From Rs1 sp000416275 (GTDB lineage: Bacteria; Pseudomonadota; Gammaproteobacteria; Pseudomonadales; Balneatricaceae), in NCBI GenBank assembly GCA_965243635.1, contig OZ251574.1:2170001-2234000 (forward strand): a stretch of 64,000 nucleotides of DNA. The letters run 5' to 3'. Positions 54,518 through 63,259 of the stretch are shown piece by piece. Made by a program: the position numbers and the translations under genes. The notes under the pieces are model-generated. The model saw only the letters and a program-made list of their open reading frames with translations. It searched no databases and was not told the DNA's origin. Numbering within the stretch: the stretch's first letter is position 1; each line of letters opens with the position of its first letter.

Positions 54518-55896
54518 GAGTTATTGTCAAATCTGGTGTATGGATCAAGCAACAGCGCTCTCTGATTGATCCTCTACTTGTAAACCGTCTTTAAACTCAA
54601 CGTTGTTAACTACTAGCGTTAACAACGCGAAGCCCTTAATTCTTTTCCACCTTTTCTGAGCCGACTCTATCAGCTTATAAATCATCGCTAATGTCGTATC
54701 TCTTGAGCCACAACTGCGTGTTCTCTTTGTTCGTAATCGAACAGTAGCAAAGGTCGACTCTATTGGATTTGTCGTCCTGATATGTGTCCAGTGTTCGGCT
54801 GGAAAATCATAAAAAGCTAATAACTCTTCTTTGCTGTCAGTTAAGCACTTCATCGCTTTCGGATACTTTGCACAGAAGCTCTTTATCGTTCGGCTAAAGG
54901 CTGTATGCGCTTTCTCGCGTGTCTCTGCCATCCATATTTCATGAAGCGCAGCTTTAACCTTGGGCTGCATTGATTTTGGAAGCTTGTTCAATACATTGGC
55001 CGTTTTATGCACCCAGCAACGTTGGTGACGGCAGCTAGGATACGACTTTCGCATCGCATTCCAAAATCCCAATGCTCCATCGCCAATAGCAAGTTTGGGG
55101 GAGGCGGTAAGCCCACGTTCACGCAAATTAGTTAATAGTTCCAACCAACTAGCCGTTGATTCCCTAAAGCCGTCTTCTATGGCCACTATCTCTTTCGTAC
55201 CTTGCTCTGTGACACCAATGATCACTAATAAACACAACTTATCATCCATGCGCACATTACTGTAAATACCATCAGCCCACCAATAAACATAGCGCTTTTG
55301 ACTGAGATCCTGCTGCCGCCATTCGCTGTGTTCAGCTAACCACTTAGCTTTTAGCCTCGAGACTGTGTTCGCCGATAATCCACCGGCCTGCTCCCCAAGT
55401 AATGAGGTCAGTGATTCCTGCATATTACCCGTGGATATACCTTTTAAGTAGAGCCAAGGAATGAGCTCCTCAATGCTCTTCGCTCTCTTGAGATAGGGAG
55501 GTAGCAAGTTGCTGTTAAATTTAACGCCAGTCTTACTACGATCTCGTACTTTAGGCACCTTCACCTCAACATCACCGATACCTGTTTGAACTGTCCTGCT
55601 CGGTAAAAATCCATTTCTGACGACAGCTTTTCTACCGTCTAGTAATCGAACATCTTTGTACTGATCAAGTAACACTTGGAGCTCAGTTTCAACAGCCTGG
55701 GCAATCAGCTCCTGTGCTCCCAATCTCAGTAAATCTGATAACGGATCTAAAGCAATATTTTCTAGGTTAGCTTCTGGTGATGCTGTAAAATTAGTCATGG
55801 CGTATCTCTCTAATGTTGATTGTGATCTTGCAGGATCAATCAACAGGATACGCCATCTTTCTTACTTCTCCCATACACCAGAAATCACTATAACTC
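54518..55896 (-). mobile_element. IS256-family insertion sequence (1379 bp)
   Basis: The terminal inverted repeats are GAGTTATTGTCAAATCTGG and, inverted at the right, GAGTTATAGTGATTTCTGG. The flanks 54510-54517 and 55897-55904 are both CAAGGTAA, an 8-bp target duplication as expected for IS256. It inserted just upstream of the copied lipoprotein gene, in its ribosome site region. Confidence 0.93.
54545..55798 (-). CDS. IS256-family (mutator type) transposase
   Basis: The protein of about 417 residues has the mutator-type DDE core: Trp-Ala-Asp-Gly-Ile-Tyr near the first Asp, Gly-Asp-Gly-Ala-Leu-Gly-Phe-Trp with the second, Cys-Trp-Val-His-Lys-Thr, and the late Arg-Thr-Thr-Asn-Pro-Ile-Glu-Ser-Thr-Phe carrying the Glu. 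I choose the ATG at 55798, preceded by GAGAG; the frame could begin at a TTG at 55843. It appears intact. Confidence 0.93.
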   Translation of the reverse strand: MTNFTASPEANLENIALDPLSDLLRLGAQELIAQAVETELQVLLDQYKDVRLLDGRKAVVRNGFLPSRTVQTGIGDVEVKVPKVRDRSKTGVKFNSNLLPPYLKRAKSIEELIPWLYLKGISTGNMQESLTSLLGEQAGGLSANTVSRLKAKWLAEHSEWRQQDLSQKRYVYWWADGIYSNVRMDDKLCLLVIIGVTEQGTKEIVAIEDGFRESTASWLELLTNLRERGLTASPKLAIGDGALGFWNAMRKSYPSCRHQRCWVHKTANVLNKLPKSMQPKVKAALHEIWMAETREKAHTAFSRTIKSFCAKYPKAMKCLTDSKEELLAFYDFPAEHWTHIRTTNPIESTFATVRLRTKRTRSCGSRDTTLAMIYKLIESAQKRWKRIKGFALLTLVVNNVEFKDGLQVEDQSESAVA

Positions 55897-55913
55897 CAAG
55901 GTAACTCAGTTCT

Positions 55914-56011
55914 ATGCAGACTCTTAAACCGTTAAATTACGCACCAATATTAGTCGCGGGCCTAATGTTGCTGATTACCGCTTGTTCAGCAATTCCCTCG
56001 GTTGAAAAACG
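55914..56011 (+). pseudogene. Truncated copy of the hydrolase lipoprotein gene
   Basis: The first 33 or so codons repeat the start of the gene at 47672, including the lipobox (Ile-Thr-Ala-Cys). Homology ends abruptly at a worn MITE1, so the hydrolase domain is missing. Confidence 0.85.
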
Positions 56012-56167
56012 TCACTGCGCTACGTAACGCAAGTTCTTGATTATACGGCGGTTAGCAAACATCGGCCCAATGAACTTATGGATTTTATGCATGGAGGCAT
56101 TTCTTTAGCAAATGCAGGAAAAATATGAGCTTACAGTTAATGTTTTCAATTCCACTGTAACATCAAT
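56012..56167. repeat. MITE1 copy, decayed
   Basis: CACTGCGCTACGTAACGCAAG, the CGGCGGTTAG segment, the long-form palindrome (GCAAATGCAGG) and CAATTCCACTGTAACATCAATA are recognisable. Both ends are lost. A MITE2 begins at 56170. Confidence 0.72.
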
Positions 56168-56169
56168 AT

Positions 56170-56373
56170 GAGACCCCAGCATAACTTACCCAAAGGGTAT
56201 GATAACGGCACTCGGTAATACGGCGTTAAAAACTGGCTCAACACGCTTGTTTATACCAGTAATACCCATAAAAGAAGGGCACACTGTACCCAAAGTGAGG
56301 GGCACACTGACTCCACTGTCTTGCCGGTTTTTGCCCTGTCTTACCTTCCCGCGCAACGTTATGCAGAGGTCTC
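56170..56373. repeat. MITE2 copy, full form
   Basis: GAGACCCCAGCATAAC and GTTATGCAGAGGTCTC form the ends, with an interior like the copy at 44229-44418 plus a short internal repeat (GGGCACACTG occurs twice). It seems to have inserted into the worn MITE1 on its left. Confidence 0.85.
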
Positions 56374-56442
56374 TATTCATTTTATCTGACCCAAATCAAA
56401 TTTTTATATTTATAAGCAGCGTAAAATCATCTTCTATCTAGA

Positions 56443-56605
56443 TACCTCAGCATAACTTACCCCGAGGGTATGATAACTGTGCTCGGTAATACGGCGTTTA
56501 TAATCAGCTCAATATGCTCATTCACGCCAGCAATACCCATACACAGAGGTATATTGCACCGAAAGTGAGGGGCACTAACTCCACTATTTCGCCGGTTTTT
56601 GAGGG
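56443..56605. repeat. MITE2 copy, partial
   Basis: It starts GATACCTCAGCATAACTTACC and follows the MITE2 interior for about 160 bp; the right end is missing. It lies about 100 bp upstream of the hydroxylase gene. Confidence 0.72.
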
Positions 56606-56709
56606 ATTAGAGCCAAAAATATCGATAGCTATGCAATTTTACGAAGTGAAGGCCGTCTAAGAAATAGGACTTGCCTGATAAATTTGACTATAAGAATTTA
56701 GGTATAAAA

Positions 56710-57888
56710 ATGCAATATGACATCATTATTATTGGCGCAGGTCCTACTGGATTAAGCTTTGCTAGAGGCATAGCAGATACAAATCTTAAAATTGCAATCG
56801 TCGAAAAACAACCAGAATCGCTCCTTGCTAACCCACCTTACGATGGTCGAGAAATAGCTTTAACGCATCTGTCGAAAAACATCATGAAGCAGCTTGGAAT
56901 GTGGAAAAATATTCCAACAGATCAAATATCTCTGATTAAAAAAGCAAAAGTTTTAAACGGGGAGTCCCCCTATTCATTAAATTTCGATCATAGAGAAGCG
57001 GGTGAAGAGAATCTTGGTTTTATGATGTCTAATAACACTATTAGAAAAGCCGCTTATGATTCGTTAAAAGAATTTACCAATATTACCCTTCTAGCCGAAA
57101 AAGAAGTCTCTAAACTTGGTACAGATAATGAAAAAGGTTGGATTGAATTAAATGATGGTGAGTACTTAGAAGCCCCCCTGATTATTGCTGCAGATAGTCG
57201 ATTTTCTGCGACACGACGTATGATGGGGATTTCAACTTCGATGTTGGACTTTGGCAGAACCTGTATTGTCTGCACTATGGATATAGAGATTGATCATCAA
57301 TACACAGCTTATGAATGTTTTCATTTTGATCGCACTCTGGCCATGCTTCCTTTAAATCATAATCAAGTTTCTGTGGTCATAACATTACAGTCCGAAGAAA
57401 TTGACAGTGTGCTGGGTCTGAGCCAAGATAAATTTGCCGAAGATATCGAACGTCGTATTGATGGTAAATTCGGGAAAATGAAATTAACCAGTAAACTTTT
57501 TTCTTACCCCTTGGTTGCCACATTTGCAAAAACTTTTCAGACGAATAGATTCGCCATCATTGGCGATGCTGCTGTAGGTATGCATCCTGTTACAGCCCAT
57601 GGTTTTAATTTAGGCTTAAGTGGTGCCCATCTGCTAGCGAATGAAATAAAAAATGCCCTGCAAACGGGTGGTGATTTTTACTCGCCAACAATATTAAAAA
57701 ACTACAGTGACAAGCACCATAAAGTCAGTGCACCCCTTTATCACGGTACCAATGCCTTGGTACGACTTTATACAAAAACAACCCCTCTAGCAAAGCTAGC
57801 ACGGTTTTTTCTGCTTCGATTAGGTAATAAGGTAGGGCCTGCTAAACGGCTTATTATGAACCAGTTAACAGAAGTTAAATCAGCTTGA
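56710..57888 (+). CDS. FAD-dependent hydroxylase of the UbiH/COQ6 family, UbiM-like
   Basis: About 392 residues with the flavoprotein hydroxylase motifs: Ile-Ile-Gly-Ala-Gly-Pro-Thr-Gly near the N terminus, Asp-Gly-Arg-Glu-Ile-Ala-Leu-Thr (the UbiH-family start of the substrate region), Ala-Ala-Asp-Ser-Arg-Phe-Ser (DG-like motif) and Gly-Asp-Ala-Ala-Val-Gly-Met-His-Pro-Val-Thr-Ala-His-Gly-Phe-Asn. It probably hydroxylates the ubiquinone ring; the Thr-Ala-His-Gly form and the short C terminus resemble UbiM, but UbiF or UbiH cannot be excluded. I choose the ATG at 56710 with TTAGG upstream. It stands alone among repeats. Confidence 0.82.
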   Translation: MQYDIIIIGAGPTGLSFARGIADTNLKIAIVEKQPESLLANPPYDGREIALTHLSKNIMKQLGMWKNIPTDQISLIKKAKVLNGESPYSLNFDHREAGEENLGFMMSNNTIRKAAYDSLKEFTNITLLAEKEVSKLGTDNEKGWIELNDGEYLEAPLIIAADSRFSATRRMMGISTSMLDFGRTCIVCTMDIEIDHQYTAYECFHFDRTLAMLPLNHNQVSVVITLQSEEIDSVLGLSQDKFAEDIERRIDGKFGKMKLTSKLFSYPLVATFAKTFQTNRFAIIGDAAVGMHPVTAHGFNLGLSGAHLLANEIKNALQTGGDFYSPTILKNYSDKHHKVSAPLYHGTNALVRLYTKTTPLAKLARFFLLRLGNKVGPAKRLIMNQLTEVKSA

Positions 57889-57943
57889 ACGCTAATCGAT
57901 GTAATTATATTTGCACGAATTCTAGTTGCTGGTAGCTTATTAT

Positions 57944-57972
57944 CTTAGGAGCCTTTGAACAAGGCTCCTAAG
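57944..57972. terminator. Hairpin between convergent hydroxylase and trhO
   Basis: CTTAGGAGCC pairs perfectly with 57963-57972 around a 9-base loop (TTTGAACAA). There is no long T-run, but it sits where both transcripts should end. Its sequence matches the ends of the small element at 8261-8327, so it may be a relic of that repeat used as a terminator. Confidence 0.5.
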
Positions 57973-57981
57973 GTTATGCCT

Positions 57982-58956
57982 TTATTTCCTTTGAGCGTCC
58001 CGCAATTCGCGCTTTTGCTGACGGCGTTTGTTAATGGTATCAATAGCGTCCCCGCCTAAATGAACATCGCCACGGCTTTCAGCTAACTGCATTTGTTTTT
58101 CACGCTGGGAAAATCGCTCTCGCTGCTCAGGGGTCTGTTGGTCAAAGCAAAATTCACAGCTTATTCCCCGGGCATATTTTTCATGTTGCATTTGTACTGC
58201 TGTTATAGGTAAGCGACATGCGTGACATTGGTCGTAGTGTCCTTTTTCTAGATTGTGATCGACTGTCACTCGATTATCAAAAACGAAACATTCACCTTCC
58301 CACATAGAGTCTTGTTGGGGGACTTCTTCTAAGTACTTTAAAACCCCTCCTTCAAGGTGATAAACCTCTGTAAAACCTTGCTCTTTTAAGTAGGCTGTGG
58401 ATTTTTCACAGCGAATACCACCGGTGCAAAACATCGCTACTTTTTTGTTTATCGCAGGGTCTAAATTCTCTTTGACGTACTGAGGAAACTCTCTGAAATT
58501 TGTCGTGTGAGGATCGATCGCACCTTTAAAGGTACCGACTTTAACTTCATAATCGTTACGAGTATCAACTAAGGTGACGTCTGGGTCAGAGATTAGCGCA
58601 TTCCAGTCTTTGGGCTTAACATAAGTGCCGACCACATGTTTGGGGTCTATACCTTCAATCCCCATGGTGACAATTTCTTTTTTTAGTTTCACTTTAGTAC
58701 GATAGAATGGGTTGGTGTGATCAAAAGACTCTTTTGTGACTATGTTCTCTAATCTGGCATCCGTGTTTAGCCAGGCAATCAGTGCATCAACCCCGGAACG
58801 TGGACCAGCAATCGTACCGTTAATGCCTTCTCTGGCTAATAAAAGCGTCCCTTTTACTTCGTTATCAAGCATTACTTGGTGTAAGGGTTCACGTAGTAAC
58901 TCGAAATTTTCTAATGTTACAAATTTATACATTGCACAGACGACAATATTTGACAT
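57982..58956 (-). CDS. trhO: tRNA uridine(34) hydroxylase TrhO
   Basis: The 324-residue protein has an N-terminal ferredoxin-like domain (Leu-Leu-Ala-Arg-Glu-Gly-Ile-Asn-Gly-Thr) and a rhodanese domain with catalytic Cys in Met-Phe-Cys-Thr-Gly-Gly-Ile-Arg-Cys-Glu-Lys-Ser. TrhO makes 5-hydroxyuridine at tRNA position 34 using oxygen. A C-terminal cluster of Cys residues follows (Cys-His-Ala-Cys-Arg, later Cys-Glu-Phe-Cys). GAGGA precedes the ATG. A broken copy with a longer shared upstream region lies at 48543-49458, part of a segmental duplication. Confidence 0.94.
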   Translation of the reverse strand: MSNIVVCAMYKFVTLENFELLREPLHQVMLDNEVKGTLLLAREGINGTIAGPRSGVDALIAWLNTDARLENIVTKESFDHTNPFYRTKVKLKKEIVTMGIEGIDPKHVVGTYVKPKDWNALISDPDVTLVDTRNDYEVKVGTFKGAIDPHTTNFREFPQYVKENLDPAINKKVAMFCTGGIRCEKSTAYLKEQGFTEVYHLEGGVLKYLEEVPQQDSMWEGECFVFDNRVTVDHNLEKGHYDQCHACRLPITAVQMQHEKYARGISCEFCFDQQTPEQRERFSQREKQMQLAESRGDVHLGGDAIDTINKRRQQKRELRDAQRK

Positions 58957-59090
58957 GATTTTCCTCGGCGAACCGGAACGTAAATCCGGAGCAAATTAAT
59001 TAAGCTCGGGATTATAAATTAACTCGAGGTTATCTTATACTGATCTGTATCAATTAATTAAAAATTATTGGGGTCTAGCCGGTATTCAGT

Positions 59091-59416
59091 ATATGCTGAG
59101 GGCACACGCTAGTTCTTTTCGAGGAAAACCGCTTATTTATGTCTGAGGCCAAATTGTCTTTAAAGAGCTACCAGTCAATTGTTAATTCACATCAGCACGA
59201 TTTTCATCAATTAGTACTGCCGGTTAATGGCAGCCTAGCACTTGAAATAGGGCATATGCTGAGGGCACACGCTAGTTCTTTTCGAGGAAAACCGCTTATT
59301 TATGTCTGAGGCCAAATTGTCTTTAAAGAGCTACCAGTCAATTGTTAATTCACATCAGCACGATTTTCATCAATTAGTGCTGCCGGTTAATGGCAGTCTA
59401 GCACTTGAAATAGGGC
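59091..59416 (+). repeat. Tandem duplication, 163-bp unit, at the 5' end of the AraC gene
   Basis: The units 59091-59253 and 59254-59416 are almost identical, with two or three base differences. Each contains the leader and the first codons of the regulator gene. The period is not a multiple of three. Confidence 0.93.
59139..59309 (+). CDS. Truncated AraC N terminus as upstream frame (56 aa)
   Basis: The upstream ATG begins the same Met-Ser-Glu-Ala-Lys-Leu-Ser-Leu-Lys start as the full gene, runs 56 codons and ends at a TGA (59307-59309) that overlaps the first codons of the intact gene (ATGTCTGA at 59302-59309). It shares its leader with the true gene. It is probably a by-product of the duplication but could couple or reduce translation of the regulator. 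Confidence 0.5.
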   Translation: MSEAKLSLKSYQSIVNSHQHDFHQLVLPVNGSLALEIGHMLRAHASSFRGKPLIYV

Positions 59417-60033
59417 ATAGCAGTGGTGAAGTTACATCCCATCAAGCGGCTATAATATGCGCCAGTGAAACTCATACTTTTGAATCTACCGGTGACAACC
59501 AATTTATTGTTGCCGACATCCCACCGCAATTAGCGCCTGCTTTGGTAGCGCTTCCGGTCTTTATCCCGCTGGATGAAAATGTGTATCGCTACATTCAGTT
59601 CTTACAGGTCCAGCTTAGCTTGCCTAACAGCTTGCAAAATAAATTATTACAGCGACAAATGTTGCTATTACTGATTCAATTATTGGATGATAAATTTACC
59701 ACAGCCTCAGGTTTCGATAAACGCTTAGAAGCTGCCAGACATTATTTAGAAAAAAACTACAGTGATAAACTGGCATTATCTAAAGCCGCTCAGCAAGCAG
59801 CTTTAAGTGCTAGGCATTTAAGGACATTGTTTGTCCAGTATTATGCGATGTCTCCCTCACAATACCTTCTAGAATTACGTATGCAAGCTGCTTGGAAAAT
59901 GTTGACTAACAGCCAATACAGTATTCAAATTATTGCAGAGCGCTGTGGATATACTCATTTAAGTGCCTTCAGTGATAGGTTTCTAAGGCACTTTTCACAA
60001 TCCCCTAGAGATGTCCGCCGTTTAGGCAAATAA
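59302..60033 (+). CDS. AraC-family transcriptional regulator
   Basis: The 243-residue protein has a cupin-like N-terminal domain (His-Asp-Phe-His-Gln-Leu-Val-Leu-Pro-Val-Asn-Gly) and a C-terminal double helix-turn-helix of AraC type from about residue 140 (Leu-Ser-Ala-Arg-His-Leu-Arg-Thr-Leu-Phe, Ile-Ala-Glu-Arg-Cys-Gly-Tyr-Thr-His-Leu-Ser-Ala-Phe-Ser-Asp-Arg-Phe). It lies 92 bp upstream of an EamA exporter gene in the same direction, and probably controls it. Effector unknown. The gene has a second, out-of-frame copy of its start just upstream. Confidence 0.9.
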   Translation: MSEAKLSLKSYQSIVNSHQHDFHQLVLPVNGSLALEIGHSSGEVTSHQAAIICASETHTFESTGDNQFIVADIPPQLAPALVALPVFIPLDENVYRYIQFLQVQLSLPNSLQNKLLQRQMLLLLIQLLDDKFTTASGFDKRLEAARHYLEKNYSDKLALSKAAQQAALSARHLRTLFVQYYAMSPSQYLLELRMQAAWKMLTNSQYSIQIIAERCGYTHLSAFSDRFLRHFSQSPRDVRRLGK

Positions 60034-60282
60034 CTGTTCCGTTTTAACAAAAAACTTAGCTCGATAGCTTTATATAATAGTGCTAATCATTAACAGTACA
60101 CTTTACTCGGTAAATTAAGGATCAAATGATGAACGGATCGTATTCAATCGCTACGGCGATTGGCTTTATCGCTATTCTCCTCTGGGGGGGATTGGCAATC
60201 TTATCTAAGCAAGCGGGTGATTTTCCGCCTTTTCAGTTGTTGGCACTGTGTTTCAGCATCGCCTTTATTTTTATGTTATTAA

Positions 60283-61933
60283 CTCAAGTTTCGGAGTTCA
60301 TTTCATTAGCTCAAATGAACTCCTCCCGTTACTCTAGGCCTTCTTGCCGTAGAGTAAAATTATCCATTTGCATGACTTGTGTAAAAAAATTGACCACTGT
60401 TTGATCGATGCTTTCCAGTATTTTACGTTTATCTTCTTCATTTAGCCCGATAATATCACTCAAAGCGCCTGCAATTAACGCCTTAAATAGTCCCCATAAT
60501 TTGCTCGCGAAGTTTAAACTACATAAGCTCTCTTCAAGGCTATTTCTCACCTTACTCACACTGGCTACTCCTTCTTCATTCTGCACAAATAGCAGTATAC
60601 AAAACCTTAACCCAGTCAAATGGATCGACGCTATATAGGCGCTGTAATGACGACTTTGCTCTTTCAAAAAACCAAGTTTTTGTTTGGCCTCTTTGAAATA
60701 TACCTCGATACCCCACCGTAATGCGTACACTTCAAGTATCTTCTCGTCACACATCTGACTATCGGTTGTTAAAAAAAGCGCCCAATCATTCTTTCCTGCC
60801 TGTTGCTTTGTTTCATCCATAGATCGAACAAATAACAACTTCACTTTTATCCATTGATCGTGCTCTTTATCCGTCGCTGCTAGATTGAGTTCAACGACAA
60901 TAGACTTGCTCTGGTAAGGCAATTTAGTCAGGGATTGCCATTTCCCCTTTACGTGCTGTTGATATAACTGCTTGGCACATAGCATCTCCGTCTTGCCGTT
61001 GATGCGTATTCTGTATTTAGTGTTATTTCTTTTCATTCGAACAATAGCGATCAGTGAATGAGTCTCTGTCATTTTTAAAATGCGCTTGGTGGCAAACCAT
61101 GCATCAGCCAAAAAATAATCTGCATTTATGCCTGCGCGAATCGCCCTTGCTATCATGTCACACACCATTTCAGGTTTGGTTTGAGACTGAGATTTAGCAT
61201 AACGTTTCGCAGCAATGCTGCGATGGTCTTTAAAGGTAGAATTGGCTGTTTGCTCTCTCACATTACTGATGAAGATTTCATTATCAACAGGAACAAATTG
61301 TGAATTATTAGCGATGCCTAACGTAACGATTTGCTGACCCATTACGCAGCGTCCGGTTAAATGATCAAAGTGACTAGAAACGCCAGGCATCTTTTTTCCA
61401 CGCCTGATTTTCACAGAATCATCAATAACAAACGCGCTTAAACCTCCATGAGAGTTAGATTTAAGCACTTTCTTTGCGGTCAACAATTGTAACTTTCTCC
61501 AGTCTACATTTTCACGATTGAGTAGATCATAGAGGGCATCTTTTTTTGCTGCACTAAAGCTCAATAATGCATCGCGAGAGAACATAGCTACCGATTGAGT
61601 TTTTAGCCAAGCCCACAGCATAAGTAGATACACAATATCGCTCGCTGGCACGCCAGAACGTTTATGAAATTTTGCTTGAAGTAGCAGGCTATTAAAGCCG
61701 AGGTGTTTCCAAGCAGAGTTAAAAGTATTGTCGATACTGAGGTTAGATTGCTCGAGAAAATCAGCAGTGAGTGATGGCAAAACACCCGTCTTTGTGGCAG
61801 AATTCATTTGATGTCTCTTGTGGTATTTTATTTTGTATAGACAGCAATTATTTTACCACAAAGAGACATCAACTTGTTTTATATCATATGCTTAGTGTTG
61901 CTTTTTGGTTTTATTTGAATCCCGAAACTTGAG
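60283..61933 (-). mobile_element. IS4-family insertion sequence (about 1650 bp)
   Basis: The ends are CTCAAGTTTCGG and CCGAAACTTGAG in perfect inversion. The flanks 60276-60282 and 61934-61940 are both TTATTAA, a direct repeat of at least 7 bp. The element interrupts the EamA gene. Confidence 0.9.
60329..61807 (-). CDS. IS4-family transposase
   Basis: The 492-residue DDE protein has Phe-Val-Ile-Asp-Asp-Ser (first Asp), Tyr-Phe-Leu-Ala-Asp-Ala-Trp-Phe (second Asp) and Tyr-Ala-Leu-Arg-Trp-Gly-Ile-Glu-Val-Tyr-Phe-Lys-Glu-Ala-Lys-Gln-Lys-Leu-Gly (the Y-R-E-K-type signature of IS4). It seems intact. It is not closely related to the remnant at 30382-31180. Confidence 0.93.
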   Translation of the reverse strand: MNSATKTGVLPSLTADFLEQSNLSIDNTFNSAWKHLGFNSLLLQAKFHKRSGVPASDIVYLLMLWAWLKTQSVAMFSRDALLSFSAAKKDALYDLLNRENVDWRKLQLLTAKKVLKSNSHGGLSAFVIDDSVKIRRGKKMPGVSSHFDHLTGRCVMGQQIVTLGIANNSQFVPVDNEIFISNVREQTANSTFKDHRSIAAKRYAKSQSQTKPEMVCDMIARAIRAGINADYFLADAWFATKRILKMTETHSLIAIVRMKRNNTKYRIRINGKTEMLCAKQLYQQHVKGKWQSLTKLPYQSKSIVVELNLAATDKEHDQWIKVKLLFVRSMDETKQQAGKNDWALFLTTDSQMCDEKILEVYALRWGIEVYFKEAKQKLGFLKEQSRHYSAYIASIHLTGLRFCILLFVQNEEGVASVSKVRNSLEESLCSLNFASKLWGLFKALIAGALSDIIGLNEEDKRKILESIDQTVVNFFTQVMQMDNFTLRQEGLE

Positions 61934-62683
61934 TTATTAAAATGGTTGATTGTTGGGCAGTCGATTCTAAAACTAATCAAACAACCCATTCTCGCATGGT
62001 GCCTGGGCTGCTCGGGTTTGTTTTTGTATCATGCCAGTTACTTCCTTGCGCTGGCGCACGCTCCGGTATTGGAGGTGAGTTTGATTGCTTATCTTTGGCC
62101 ATTATTGATCATCTTATTCTCAGCTCTGCTCCCTGGCGAACAGTTATATGTTAAGCATATAATAGGCGCCGTTATTTCCCTGATAGGTTGTTGGATCTTA
62201 CTTGGAGGAGGGGATAGTCAGTTTAATATCGAGTACCTAACGGGCTATTTATTTGCCGCGGCGTGTTCGGTTATTTGGGCAAGCTACTCCGTGGCGTCTC
62301 GGTTGGTTAAACAAGTACCTACCGATGCAGTGGGTTTATTTTGTGGTGTTTGTGCACTGCTGGGATGGATATGCCATTTCAGTTTAGAGACGTCCTATTG
62401 GCCTGCATCGAACAGCCAGTGGCTGGCTGTGGTTGGCTTAGGTTTAGGTCCTTTAGGTTTAGCTTTTTTTGCTTGGGATTATGGCGTGAAGCGAGGTGAT
62501 ATCCAATTATTAGGAGTGTTGTCTTACGCTGCACCACTGATCAGTACGGCGTTGTTAATTATGTTTACCAATATCCAAGCCAATAATACTATTTCAATTG
62601 CCTGTACGGCAATTGTGCTTGGTGCATTAATTGCGGGCTTACGAAAAGATAGCGTAATTTTCAAATTAAAGGCTAAAAGCTAA

Positions 62684-63084
62684 AAGCTAAAAGCCCGCTA
62701 TCAATGGACTAGCGTTGTTTTCTTGATAGTTCCAAGGTAAATGTTTCTCTGAATTATCGATGACTTTTTGATTGCCTCGCCGCACTAAATTAAAGTACTC
62801 ACAGGCATTTACGCCAGTGACTTCACTGCACCACATAGCGCAAACTCGTGATTTTACAGCGGTTAGAAAAATACCAACTGTACCTGTGGGGCCGTTGAGA
62901 TTATTCAATTGCACTGTAAAGCCAATATCCTACTCTCAGTATCACTTTGCAACCATGGATTCAGATGATAGATAAAACTAGTTACACTAAAATATAGCTC
63001 ATATTTTAAAATATAGGATATATATCTTCATGAAATCGTTACAATACTGATTATTAGAGCTAATAAAGCTGAAATCAGTAGAGG
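62684..63084. other. Intergenic region with short repeats
   Basis: Right at the end of the EamA gene the unit TAAAAGC occurs three to four times (about 62668-62696). A worn MITE1 lies at 62814-62965. I see no gene. Confidence 0.55.
62814..62965. repeat. MITE1 copy, decayed
   Basis: CAGTGACTTCACTGCACCAC at the left and an altered ATGGATTCAG at the right, with the standard interior (CGGTTAGAAAAATACC, TGTAAAGCCAATATCC). The outermost left bases are changed. Confidence 0.78.
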
Positions 63085-63245
63085 GAGGCCTCTGCATAAC
63101 GTTGCGAGTGAAGGTAATACCCGGCAAAAACCGGCGAGATAGCGGAGTCAGTGTGCCCTTCTTGATGGGTATTACAGCGGTAAATGAGCATATTGAGCCT
63201 ATTTTAACGCGGTATTACCGAGCGCAGTTGTTATGCAGGGCTCTC
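63085..63245. repeat. MITE2 copy with target duplication, in the ppiC ribosome site
   Basis: GAGGCCTCTGCATAAC and GTTATGCAGGGCTCTC form the ends, with the interior in the opposite direction to the 44229 copy. The flanks 63080-63084 and 63246-63250 are both AGAGG, which is also the ribosome site of ppiC. Confidence 0.88.
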
Positions 63246-63259
63246 AGAGGATAATGAAA

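Larger units (their letters stand above)
60126..62683 (+). pseudogene. EamA-family exporter gene interrupted by IS4-type element
   Basis: The first 51 codons (60126-60282, Met-Met-Asn-Gly-Ser-Tyr... Ile-Ala-Ile-Leu-Leu-Trp-Gly-Gly) and the rest (61941-62683) join in frame once the IS and one copy of its target duplication are removed, giving a ten-helix drug/metabolite transporter of about 302 residues (later part has Tyr-Leu-Trp-Pro-Leu-Leu-Ile-Ile, Gly-Pro-Leu-Gly-Leu-Ala-Phe-Phe-Ala-Trp-Asp). Metabolite or amino-acid export is typical. The upstream AraC-type regulator is probably its controller. Both halves are undecayed, so the interruption is recent. Confidence 0.87.
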
